A model generated the notes under the pieces. The model was not told the DNA's origin and did not search any database. It saw only the letters and a program-made list of their open reading frames with translations. Source: an uncultured Algibacter sp. (GTDB lineage Bacteria > Bacteroidota > Bacteroidia > Flavobacteriales > Flavobacteriaceae). From it: a stretch of DNA of 64,000 nt. The stretch is from NCBI RefSeq assembly GCF_947495925.1, contig NZ_CANMAU010000005.1:62001-126000 (forward strand). The letters are read 5' to 3'. Positions 8,265 through 15,627 of the stretch are shown one piece after another (position 1 is the first letter of the stretch; each line of letters begins with the position of its first letter). A program made the position numbers and the translations under genes.

Positions 8265-9242
8265 ATGAAAAAACTATTACAATTATTGATAATCTTAAAT
8301 TCTTTATATATAGTCTCTCAAGATCTAAATACTGATTTACTTATTCATTATACTTTCAATGGAGATTTAAATGATAGTAGTGGAAATGGTTTCAATGGAA
8401 CTAATTTCGGAGCAACCTATACTGATGATAGGCATGGCAATGAAAACAGCGCAATTTATTTTGATGGGGTTAATGATTTTATTAGTATGCCTAATTTAGC
8501 TCAGTTAAAGCCAAATCTTCCAGTTTCGTTTTCTTTTTGGATTAAATACGATGATTATTCTTCTTTAAATTCAGATCTTTTTAATACATCATTTGAAGAA
8601 GATAAAAGTTCAGGGGTGTTTTTTACATTACAATCCTCAACCAATAACTACAGTCTTGCTTATGGTGATGGAGGTAACAATTATATAGCATCAACTAGAA
8701 GAACTTATAATTCAAATAGAGCCGCAGAAATAAATGAATGGACGCATCTTGTTCTTGTCGTAAATTCTGCATTGGATATGAAAATATATGTTAACTGTGT
8801 TGACTATGGAGGTACCACTTCAGGGTCTGGAGGCAATTTGTTTTATTCAACAACTGCTGGAAACCTTGGAAGGCATGATAGAAGTATTTCTGCACTAGCA
8901 AATTATTTTAAAGGGAGTTTAGATGATTTTAAATATTGGGGAAGAGCTCTAAGTTCTCAAGAAGTTTCAAATGAGTTATGTACATTATTAAGTATTAGAG
9001 ATATTAAAGTTTCAAATGAAGAACCAAAAATATACCCTAACCCAACTTCAAATATTTTAAATATTAAAGAAGGAACACAAAAAATAGAAAAAATTTGTGT
9101 TTTTGATGCTTTTGGAAGACAGGTGTCAATCTCTAATTATCAAATGTCTATAGATATGTCTTCTCTATCTAATGGAGTCTACTTTGTTAAGACTTATTTC
9201 AATATTGGTTTTTATACCAAGAAAATTATATTAATAAAATAG
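8265..9242 (+). CDS. LamG (concanavalin A-like) domain protein with type IX secretion sorting tail
   Basis: 325 residues. The N-terminal signal is KKLLQLLIILNSLYIVSQ. A LamG/Laminin_G_3 jelly-roll spans about residues 25-230, with its hallmarks LLIHYTFNGDLNDSSGNGFN, AIYFDGVNDFISMP and EWTHLVLVVNS, and ends in SLDDFKYWGRALSSQEVS. Residues ~250-325 form a T9SS type A sorting domain (IYPNPTSNILNI ... LSNGVYFVKT ... KKIILIK). So it is exported by the Por system and anchored or released at the cell surface. The jelly roll suggests carbohydrate binding, with no catalytic domain present. It is monocistronic, lying between repeat copy A and a gene-poor gap. Confidence 0.85.
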   Translation: MKKLLQLLIILNSLYIVSQDLNTDLLIHYTFNGDLNDSSGNGFNGTNFGATYTDDRHGNENSAIYFDGVNDFISMPNLAQLKPNLPVSFSFWIKYDDYSSLNSDLFNTSFEEDKSSGVFFTLQSSTNNYSLAYGDGGNNYIASTRRTYNSNRAAEINEWTHLVLVVNSALDMKIYVNCVDYGGTTSGSGGNLFYSTTAGNLGRHDRSISALANYFKGSLDDFKYWGRALSSQEVSNELCTLLSIRDIKVSNEEPKIYPNPTSNILNIKEGTQKIEKICVFDAFGRQVSISNYQMSIDMSSLSNGVYFVKTYFNIGFYTKKIILIK

Positions 9243-9675
9243 TGAAAATCAGGAATAATTGTTGAGTTTAACTTAACTCGTAACTATTCAAAGCTTTTTA
9301 AATCATTCCACCAAATTATGCTTCCCTACTACACCGTTGCTTCAGATTAATAGAACTTTTACACTTATTGAACATAATTTTTTATTAAAATGTACTAATT
9401 GGAGCAGACAAAGTCGCAGTAAGTGCAATGTATATAGTTGTTGTTTCGAAAAAAAGGAAGATTTGGCGAAATTATAATTGTGTTCTTGGGATCTGTAACT
9501 TGACCTTATAACCATATTATAGAAACTTATGTATTTAATTCTACAGAATACAAGGTCATCGCGTCTTCGTGTAATACAGGCACATTTATAGGAGGTCTAT
9601 CCATTCAAAACCAGTGTAATATGGGCTTTATTGATTTTTTTTGGACCAGATATGCCCTACCCGATGTTACTTCTT
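9243..9675. other. 433-bp gene-poor gap, possibly degenerate coding DNA
   Basis: No ORF with a credible start is present. One frame is open without a start from about 9510 to the TAA at 9675-9677 and another run encodes IGADKVAVSAMYIVVVSKKR, which looks protein-like but could not be assigned. The region is best read as decayed sequence upstream of the ECF-type promoter. Confidence 0.35.
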
Positions 9676-9758
9676 AAATGTTAAAATATGTTAATTTATT
9701 ACTTTGTTATACATAGTACTGTAACAAAATATATTTATAGTCGTCTATCTTATATAAC
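9676..9758 (+). promoter_or_regulatory. 83-bp ECF-type promoter element, copy 1 (micropeptide operon)
   Basis: This block matches 63878-63960 in length without gaps, 71 of 83 positions identical. Mismatches concentrate (8 of 12) in the spacer, as expected for a promoter. It contains TGTAAC (9720-9725) and CGTCTAT (9742-9748) separated by 16 bp, the layout of ECF sigma-factor promoters (-35 AAC, -10 CGTC). TTTGTTA and TAACAAA, a 7-bp inverted repeat with a 12-nt spacer, overlap the -35 and may be an operator. The first micropeptide ATG lies 30 bp downstream. Confidence 0.7.
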
Positions 9759-9787
9759 CGAAATATTTTAACCATAAAACAAAGATT

Positions 9788-9847
9788 ATGAGAACTTTAA
9801 ACAGCACTAAAAGCTATCAATGGAATAGCAAAAGACGCTTTAGATAA
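9788..9847 (+). CDS. Putative 19-residue basic micropeptide 1
   Basis: ATG at 9788 opens a 19-codon frame ending in TAA. The peptide is rich in Asn, Ser, Lys and Arg and ends SYQWNSKRRFR. It is the first ORF after the ECF-type promoter. The last 17 residues (TLNSTKSYQWNSKRRFR) are identical to the end of a second ORF 34 bp downstream, and the only base difference is a synonymous CAA/CAG change. It has no signal peptide. It may be a functional peptide, a leader peptide, or simply part of a repeated untranslated region; translation is unproven. Confidence 0.45.
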   Translation: MRTLNSTKSYQWNSKRRFR

Positions 9848-9989
9848 ACAAAACCTTTCATCAATCAAAAAAACGATAATCATGAGAACTTTAAACAACA
9901 ACCAAATTTCAGAAACTTTAAACAGCACTAAAAGCTATCAGTGGAATAGCAAAAGACGCTTTAGATAAACAAAACCTTTCATCAATCAA
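9793..9989 (+). repeat. Tandem 76-bp direct repeat covering both micropeptide ORFs
   Basis: Bases 9793-9868 and 9914-9989 are identical except for one A/G change (9820/9941), offset by 121 bp. Each unit holds the 3' part of a micropeptide ORF, its stop and a following AAACAAAACCTTTCATCAATC leader. The near identity shows a recent duplication or ongoing gene conversion. Confidence 0.85.
9882..9968 (+). CDS. Putative 28-residue basic micropeptide 2
   Basis: ATG at 9882 opens 28 codons. The peptide shares MRTLN at the start and 17 identical C-terminal residues with micropeptide 1, with an extra NNNQISE segment between. Both ORFs keep start, frame and stop through the duplication. It precedes a small secreted-protein gene by 44 bp, so all three may form one ECF-controlled operon. 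Function unknown, and translation has not been shown. Confidence 0.45.
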   Translation: MRTLNNNQISETLNSTKSYQWNSKRRFR

Positions 9990-10008
9990 TCAATCAATCA
10001 ATCAATCA
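9981..10008 (+). repeat. ATCA x7 microsatellite in a translation-initiation region
   Basis: Seven perfect ATCA tetranucleotides end four bases before the ATG at 10013. Slippage would change leader length and spacing by multiples of four without altering the coding frame. The upstream copy of the 76-bp repeat has the non-expanded form, so the expansion arose after duplication. Confidence 0.85.
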
Positions 10009-10012
10009 AGCC

Positions 10013-10354
10013 ATGAACACAATCAAAACATTTCTATTCATCGTACTCATTAGTTTTAACAGTCCTGTTGAGGCGAAAACAACGCTTCCTCCAAATGACT
10101 TTACATCAGTTACCCAGCAAATTGAAACCTTGTTAAAAGCATCAGAAACCACAATTTATGAAGACATTGTAGTCGCCATAAAATTTAAAATAGATGACAA
10201 CAATAAGATTACGGTAATCTCTAACGACTCCAATAGTGAAAGGCTTACAAGATTTATAAAAAAAAGATTAAATGAAAAAGAACTTTATATAGACCAAGAC
10301 AACAATTACAGGTTTTATACTATTTCAATACAATTTCTTTCAACTATCTATTAA
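10013..10354 (+). CDS. Small secreted protein of unknown function under ECF-type promoter
   Basis: 113 residues with a Sec signal (KTFLFIVLISFNSPVEAK) and a ~90-residue mature domain. The pattern is helix (SVTQQIETLLKAS), strand (DIVVAIKFKIDDNNKITVIS), helix (RLTRFIKKRLNEKEL), strand (FYTISIQFL). This alpha/beta arrangement resembles a TonB C-terminal-like or similar small periplasmic domain, but the match is not good enough to name. It is the last gene of the putative micropeptide operon and is followed by a strong terminator. Confidence 0.65.
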   Translation: MNTIKTFLFIVLISFNSPVEAKTTLPPNDFTSVTQQIETLLKASETTIYEDIVVAIKFKIDDNNKITVISNDSNSERLTRFIKKRLNEKELYIDQDNNYRFYTISIQFLSTIY

Positions 10355-10381
10355 TTAAAACATTTTTAAGAATATAAAAAG

Positions 10382-10420
10382 GGCGTTACAAGGCAAAGTT
10401 GTAACGCCTTTCTTCTATTT
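10382..10420. terminator. Bidirectional Rho-independent terminator
   Basis: A perfect 10-bp stem GGCGTTACAA (10382-10391) / TTGTAACGCC (10399-10408) with a 7-nt loop is followed by TTTCTTCTATTTT on the plus strand. On the minus strand it is followed by CTTTTTATATTCTT. It can end the micropeptide operon and the convergent minus-strand porin region. Confidence 0.85.
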
Positions 10421-10675
10421 TATATCTAGATATGACTCTGTGTCTAACTTAAAATTCTCATCGCTGGGACCCAAGGGTATTTGACCAGGCAAATGAATAT
10501 CTTTCAAGGGACTCCCTTTTTCAACATCGCCCTTATTATAAATAGAATTAATAAAGCCTGCCTTAATATAGCCTCCAAATTTAAAGGTTGTTTTGTTATC
10601 CCTGTTCTCAGTATCTTGAGCCAATAATATTGCCTCTAGGCAAAAGAAAAATAATGTACCTAAAGTATTTCTCAT
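10415..10675 (-). pseudogene. Truncated N-terminus of a DcaP-like outer-membrane protein
   Basis: An 86-codon frame starts with a signal peptide (RNTLGTLFFFCLEAILLAQ). It then matches the N-terminal part of DcaP-family trimeric porins: TTFKFGGYIKAGFINSIYN, GDVEKGSPLKDIHLPGQIP and SDENFKLD. The similarity stops after about residue 77 and the frame ends a few codons later, while DcaP proteins run to ~400 residues. The rest of the barrel is missing, so this is a deletion remnant. It sits 9 bp after the OprB-like porin gene on the same strand and ends in the terminator hairpin. Confidence 0.75.
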
Positions 10676-10684
10676 TTGATTATT

Positions 10685-11941
10685 TTACAAAGCAATTCTA
10701 CTTCTAATACCATAAATAAAAATGAAATTTTGTTGCTCATTGAGCGCAGGATTTACAACGAATTGCACATCTGGGGTTATAGCAATTTTTTGAGACAATT
10801 GAAGACGATAAAACAACTCAAAGGTATGCTGATCTTCAGCAACCCCAAACGTAGTTTCATTAGTTTGGCCCCAACTGTATCCTAAACTTAATAAATGACC
10901 ACCTGGCTTGGGTTGATAACCAACACCAACAGCTAAGGCTTTCTGTAAAAAGCTCCCGGCGTCTTCAGTATAGGCAAAACGTACAAACGGCAACCAAGTC
11001 TCATTAATATATTTAGTTCCTGAAAGTACAAATCCCCAACCATCCGGATCACCAGTAGCAGAGGTCTCATCTCTTTGCCAAAACGTAGCATGTATATTGT
11101 CTAAAACAATATAATCTTTAGCAGATGTGATACCAAATTCTAGATGTTTAAAGTATTCGTTTTTGTTAAAAAAAGTATCAAACCCTTCAAAAACATTTCC
11201 TGTATTGCCGTTTTGGTCGGCAATACCAGCAATGGCATAAATATTCTTGGTTATCCAACCACCAACACCTAAACCTAAATAGCCGTCGTTAGGCACATTA
11301 ACAGCTGCTACACCGGTAGAAAAACTAAAATTCATAAAATGCATCCAAGGACTAGCAAGCGCGTAAACATCTAAGAAATCTGTAATATCTAAAAAGCCAA
11401 CAACAATAGATAGCCTTCCATTTGCCAGCCGTTGTCGCCAATATAAATTTTGAGTTCTATAACCAGTATCGTTAAACGGAGCCCCTATTAAACCAGCATA
11501 ACCCATATCTAAACCGAGACTTGATAACGGAATTGCGCTATATTTATGACGATGTTCTAATTTATAAATTAAAGCACCAGAATTACCGGATTCCTTACCA
11601 ACGAGATCCCAAGACCCATAAAATCGAAATACGCCAGCACCGGCATCGCCCTCGCCTATTTTAGAATTTGTTCCAAAATAAGCACTATTGTAATCCAGCG
11701 CAAAGTTTAACCCCGTCTTATCTTTTAGGTTTTTCTTAAAATCAAAATAGGGATCAAGAAATGGAAATTCTAAAACGGGTTGTTTTGTTTTATTATCTAT
11801 GGCCAATCGATTATCAACTTGATCTACACTACCCAATTTGGGAATAGAGTCATTTTCTTGTGCACTTAACTGTTTGGAAAAAATAAGTATGCTAACAATT
11901 AATAGAATTTTAATATTTCTCATTTTTAACATGTTACCCAT
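10685..11941 (-). CDS. Carbohydrate porin, OprB family
   Basis: 418 residues with a signal peptide ending KQLSAQ. Family features are YFDFKKNLKDKTGLNFALDY, GVFRFYGSWDLVG with the conserved Gly/aromatic strands, and LYWRQRLANGRLSIVVGFLD. A central ALASPWMHFMNFSFS and C-terminal strands ending GIRSRIAL complete it. OprB-type barrels pass sugars or other small organic molecules across the outer membrane. In-frame ATGs at 11932 and 11923 are equally plausible starts. It is intact although the genes on both sides are remnants. The adjacent phosphoesterase and amidohydrolase lie upstream on the same strand. Confidence 0.85.
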   Translation of the reverse strand: MGNMLKMRNIKILLIVSILIFSKQLSAQENDSIPKLGSVDQVDNRLAIDNKTKQPVLEFPFLDPYFDFKKNLKDKTGLNFALDYNSAYFGTNSKIGEGDAGAGVFRFYGSWDLVGKESGNSGALIYKLEHRHKYSAIPLSSLGLDMGYAGLIGAPFNDTGYRTQNLYWRQRLANGRLSIVVGFLDITDFLDVYALASPWMHFMNFSFSTGVAAVNVPNDGYLGLGVGGWITKNIYAIAGIADQNGNTGNVFEGFDTFFNKNEYFKHLEFGITSAKDYIVLDNIHATFWQRDETSATGDPDGWGFVLSGTKYINETWLPFVRFAYTEDAGSFLQKALAVGVGYQPKPGGHLLSLGYSWGQTNETTFGVAEDQHTFELFYRLQLSQKIAITPDVQFVVNPALNEQQNFIFIYGIRSRIAL

Positions 11942-11959
11942 TAATACTACAATAATTTA

Positions 11960-12098
11960 CTAAGGTACTTTAATCACAGGGGCTATTGAAAAGAAAATCC
12001 CCCAATTTGGACCAATAACCTCAGGTTGCGTTAAAAAATATTGACCTTGAACATAGTTTACATATTGATTCGTGATATCTCCATTTGCCAACCATTAC
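11960..12098 (-). pseudogene. C-terminal remnant of an unidentified envelope protein gene
   Basis: On the minus strand a reading frame closed by TAG at 11960-11962 encodes NYVQGQYFLTQPEVIGPNWG and then IFFSIAPVIKVP. This ordered, strand-like C-terminus has no start codon, and its frame is broken by a stop about 40 codons upstream. It looks like the last ~40 codons of an outer-membrane or transporter gene. It fills most of the 212-bp gap between the porin and the phosphoesterase. The family is not identified. Confidence 0.5.
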
Positions 12099-12153
12099 CG
12101 GTAGAAAACCAGTAATATTATTGTACTGTACCTAAATTAACTCATCCGTATTA

Positions 12154-13170
12154 CTATTTGTCTGTTTTATTATCTGTGTTAAGATGTACTGGTAATTTAC
12201 CCTGTTTATCTAAAACCCCACTCATTTTAAGGTTTGCTAATGACACCTCGTTATTATCTACAGTTACCCAAAGAAAATGATCAAAAGACAAGCCACGCTC
12301 CGGAAATTGTTTACCGCCCGTAGTTGCTAAATTAATATAATCCTGACCAAGGCGTTTGGTATGTTTATAAAGGTGGGTATGACCGTTAAAGACCGTATAA
12401 TTTTTACCATTTAGCGCTTTTTCTATGGTATTAAAATTAGTAGACTTTGAGTTTTCCCAAATCGGTTTGTGCAATAATAAAAATGTCCAAGTAACGCTAG
12501 GGTTATCCTCTATAACACTTATAAAATAATCGGATTGCGACCGACTGATATCTCCCCATTTTTGTTCTGGTAAATTGGCATATTCTGTTTGTTTGTATGC
12601 TTCTACTCCCTTTGTCTTATAAACTATTATGGCTTCATTTCTAATGGCTTCAAGCTCATCATGTCGTGCAGCAATATGATCTTCCGTATCCAGGATAAGA
12701 AAGAGTGTGTTTTTGTAGATGAAGTGGTAAAAACTAGGTCCATAACGTTCCTTCCAGATGGCATGAGCCAAATTACCAGTTAAATCATGATTTCCTCCGG
12801 TATAAAAAATGGGTGCCCTAGCTTTTTTAGCTCTTTCATCAAATGAATCCCATTGTGCATTCCAAACCGTTGCATCTTTTTCTGCACCTTCTATTAAATC
12901 GCCTACATTAACAATGAATTCTGGACGCATTAAATTTATTTGGGAAACACCTGCTTCAAAAATATTTTCGCGCTCTCCCCCTGTAAGATCTGAAAAAACA
13001 GCAAAAGAGAATTTTTCTTCGGAAGCATCAAATGCAGTATGCGTCCATGGCTGAGTCTTAAGATTAGAATCTGTACTGAAATCCCCTTTATGCGATTTAC
13101 ATCCCAAAATGAGGATTAGCATGCCAATATTTAAAATATAAATGGTGTGTCTAAGAAACTTCAAATTCAT
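12154..13170 (-). CDS. Calcineurin-like metallophosphoesterase lipoprotein
   Basis: 338 residues. A lipobox LILILGC at about residue 24 indicates an exported lipoprotein. Metallophosphoesterase motifs follow in order: SDLTGG, NVGDLIEG, GGNHDLTG, LLHKPIW and NGHTHLY. The first motif, normally D-x-H, reads D-L-T, so one metal ligand is replaced while GD, GNHD and GHTH are intact. The exact substrate (phosphomonoester or phosphodiester) cannot be inferred. It lies 24 bp downstream of the amidohydrolase on the same strand and probably shares its transcript. Confidence 0.85.
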   Translation of the reverse strand: MNLKFLRHTIYILNIGMLILILGCKSHKGDFSTDSNLKTQPWTHTAFDASEEKFSFAVFSDLTGGERENIFEAGVSQINLMRPEFIVNVGDLIEGAEKDATVWNAQWDSFDERAKKARAPIFYTGGNHDLTGNLAHAIWKERYGPSFYHFIYKNTLFLILDTEDHIAARHDELEAIRNEAIIVYKTKGVEAYKQTEYANLPEQKWGDISRSQSDYFISVIEDNPSVTWTFLLLHKPIWENSKSTNFNTIEKALNGKNYTVFNGHTHLYKHTKRLGQDYINLATTGGKQFPERGLSFDHFLWVTVDNNEVSLANLKMSGVLDKQGKLPVHLNTDNKTDK

Positions 13171-13194
13171 TACTAATACCTGTTTTTTGAACGT

Positions 13195-14544
13195 TTATTT
13201 TAAATTATTTTTATAAACCTTACCGCCTTTAATAACAAGTTTTAAATCATCATCCGATTTTAAAGCCGACACATCTTTTGTTGGATCATCTTTCCAAATG
13301 TTCAAATCTGCCCAAGCTCCAACTTCCACTACACCTAATTTAGCAGCTTTGTAAGGGTCTCTTCCTGGACCGCTCATTTGTAAAATTTTTGTGCAGTTGC
13401 TTGTCGCCATTTTTAAGATTTCTAAATCTGTATAGCCCGTATTTGGAACTTCTTTAGCCGAAATAATATTCGTTCTGGCAAACCGCACTTCATCTCCAAA
13501 CATATCAGAACCAAGCACTACGGTTACACCATATTTCCTCATTAATGGGGGCACTATTACGGCCCCTTTGTTTACTGCAGCTCCTTTCTCTCTCATATCA
13601 GGGGTAAACCAATCAGGAAAACCACCTGCAAATAATGTATAACTTCCGTAAGGTTGCCAAGACCAAAAAACACCTTCGGTTTCAGACATTCTTTTAACAG
13701 TTGGCTCTGTGATTAAAAATCCATGTTCAAAAGACTTTACGCCTGCATCTAATGCCATGTTGTATGAACGATCATGATAAGAATGCACAGCAACATAAGA
13801 CTCATAGGCATTAGCAACTTCTACAATGGCCTTTAATTCATCCATATTCATTTGAGTCATATTCAAAGGGTCAAAAGTAGAAGCGACTCCCCCGCCGGCC
13901 ATCACTTTAATAAAGTTTGCTCCATTTCTAAAGTTCCATCTTGCTGCTTTTATAACTTCTGGCACGCCATCTACCACGTGAGTATTCGCAGTCATGGTTT
14001 GATAATTTCCTTCACCTGGCATTTCATTAGTAGGTCCCCAATCTCCATGGCCTCCAGTTTGAGATATGACTGGTCCAGCAGAATAGACTCTTGGCCCATC
14101 TAATTTTCCTTCAAGAATAAGTCTAGAAATTGACAAGGAATTACCGCCTATATCTCTAACCGTAGTATACCCTTGTTGAATAAGTCGTTCAGCCATTTTA
14201 ATTGCTCTTGCCCCTTGTCCATAGGCATCATATTCGTAGGTGCCTTCTGTAGTGCCTCCCCATAACATTAAATGTTGGTGCATATCTATTAAACCAGGTA
14301 TTAAAGTACCGCCTTGTCCGTCTATAACTTTAGCTCCTTTGGGCGCTTTGATATTGGCCTTTATCTCCTTAAACTTATCACCTTCAATTAGAACATCTGC
14401 CTTAATTGTATTGTCTGAGGTGCCGTCCCAAACATTAACATTAGTTATTAGAATAATTGTTTTCTCCTGTTCTTGTGCTAAAATCGTACATGATATACCT
14501 ATTAGAAAAAAAATATAGAATAGTGATTTTGATAAAATTTTCAT
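13195..14544 (-). CDS. Secreted amidohydrolase family protein (imidazolonepropionase-like)
   Basis: 449 residues with signal peptide (FYIFFLIGISCTILAQ). The amidohydrolase core is complete: GLIDMHQHL (HxH metal pair), NFIKVMAGGG with the likely carboxylated Lys, VHSYHDRS, SFEHGF and VLGSDMFG with the catalytic Asp. N- and C-terminal beta segments (ITNVNVWDGT, VIKGGKVYKN) form the accessory sandwich. Members cleave amide bonds in peptides such as Xaa-Pro or other cyclic amides; the periplasmic location fits peptide scavenging. It is first of a two-gene unit with the phosphoesterase. Confidence 0.85.
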   Translation of the reverse strand: MKILSKSLFYIFFLIGISCTILAQEQEKTIILITNVNVWDGTSDNTIKADVLIEGDKFKEIKANIKAPKGAKVIDGQGGTLIPGLIDMHQHLMLWGGTTEGTYEYDAYGQGARAIKMAERLIQQGYTTVRDIGGNSLSISRLILEGKLDGPRVYSAGPVISQTGGHGDWGPTNEMPGEGNYQTMTANTHVVDGVPEVIKAARWNFRNGANFIKVMAGGGVASTFDPLNMTQMNMDELKAIVEVANAYESYVAVHSYHDRSYNMALDAGVKSFEHGFLITEPTVKRMSETEGVFWSWQPYGSYTLFAGGFPDWFTPDMREKGAAVNKGAVIVPPLMRKYGVTVVLGSDMFGDEVRFARTNIISAKEVPNTGYTDLEILKMATSNCTKILQMSGPGRDPYKAAKLGVVEVGAWADLNIWKDDPTKDVSALKSDDDLKLVIKGGKVYKNNLK

Positions 14545-15627
14545 TGGTTATAGTTTTAATTAATCTTTAAATAGTATTGCTTAAAAGGTGTATTAATTGC
14601 TCCATTGGTTATGTTTTTCCTTTAAAACTAAAAACATATTAACCTTTTCATGTTTGCAATTTCAGGTTCAAAGTATCGAAGTTAACAAAAAAAAAAAATT
14701 AAAACTCTAATCCTTAAGGTGTAAATAAGATGTGTTTTTAGAACATCAATTCCGACGTGCTAAAAATTATTGTTTCGTTAATAAGAGTGGTTTATCCATT
14801 TTACAGCTATAATGTAGTATTATGTAAAACATCCCAGAAGCATTCGTATTCATAAGAATAATTGGAACTTGGATCATTAAACTAATAAGCGGTTTGCTTC
14901 GCAGCGTTTAAAAACATTTGTATCTATAATTAACCATTATATAAAATTGCCGCTGCCTTTGCGCTCGATTGTTTTATAAAATCAAATTGCTCTGGCAATT
15001 TATTTTACACACAAATGCGAAGCATTCATGAGCTCATTTGTTTAAAATAGAAATTTTGCGAATAACTTCCATCGCTTGCCAACGCCAAAATAAAGCTAAC
15101 CTTTTTGCTCTTATTAAAAATCGCGTATTCGATAAAATTGTACGTAATAAAATATTTTAGACGATTCTCGTGGATTGCCACAAGAGTATAAAATTTTCCC
15201 TTGCTCAAATCCTAGCTTAAAAATTTCTATACACTTATTAACTGTAGAATTTCAATTAATCTTTTTTTTTAATGATTCATTATTAGGTATTTTAAAAATT
15301 GATACTTAATCAATTCTTTAAAATAATGTCTTGAAACAAAAGAAACAAAAATTCAAGGCAGCATATAATTTTGGAAACAATTAACGGTTCATTCGCTATA
15401 TTTTAGACTATTTAGCGTTAAAAAAATGTACCCAAGGTGCATTTTTAGTTAAATACGATTTGAAGTAGCCATTTAGTTAAATGTTGTATTTGTATAGCCT
15501 AAAATATGTACACTCCACTCTCCTATTGTTTTTACTTGTTTTATTTCATTGTCGGCAAATCTTATTGAAATTGCATTTCATTTTGAAATTAAAAATAACC
15601 TGTTTAACTGGTATTGCGCTTTAAAAG
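14545..15627. other. 1.1-kb non-coding region with repeat copy B and inverted repeats
   Basis: No convincing gene is seen. A 60-codon minus-strand frame at 15026-15208 has no recognisable domain and no signal. The region contains repeat copy B (14795-14976), a palindrome AATTGCTCTGGCAATT shortly after it, CAAATG/CATTTG arms at 15012-15040, and overlapping inverted repeats at 15381-15421 (TTAACG...CGTTAA, CGCTA...TAGCG). An A-run lies near 14688. The concentration of small palindromes suggests mobile-element or recombination-site debris. Confidence 0.5.
14795..14976 (+). repeat. Diverged 180-bp repeat, copy B
   Basis: Direct-orientation partner of 7982-8161, about 6.8 kb away. The central CCCAGAAGCATTCG and TAATAAGCGGTTTGCTTCGC blocks are identical, while outer arms have diverged and lost some of the pairing seen in copy A. 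Downstream, copy B appears to carry an extra ~25-bp AAATTGCTCTGGCAATT segment before the TTTTACAC block that directly follows copy A. Confidence 0.75.

Noticed and set aside
8081-8335. 84-codon plus-strand frame across repeat copy A and the start of the LamG gene
   Set aside because: Mostly made of repeat sequence and overlaps the real gene in another frame; no family pattern.
9243-9675. Possible decayed gene (IGADKVAVSAMYIVV; start-less open run to 9677)
   Set aside because: No family could be named and frames do not join, so no pseudogene is claimed.
9788-9989. CRISPR-like or attC array reading of the 76-bp direct repeats
   Set aside because: Only two units, unit long and coding-like, no regular spacers and no cas or integrase gene nearby.
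7982-14976. Composite transposon between repeat copies A and B
   Set aside because: The copies are diverged and contain no transposase, and no target-site duplications were found; kept only as a repeat pair.
15026-15208. 60-codon minus-strand ORF in the 1.1-kb desert
   Set aside because: No recognisable domain, no signal peptide, no promoter, in a region rich in repeat debris.
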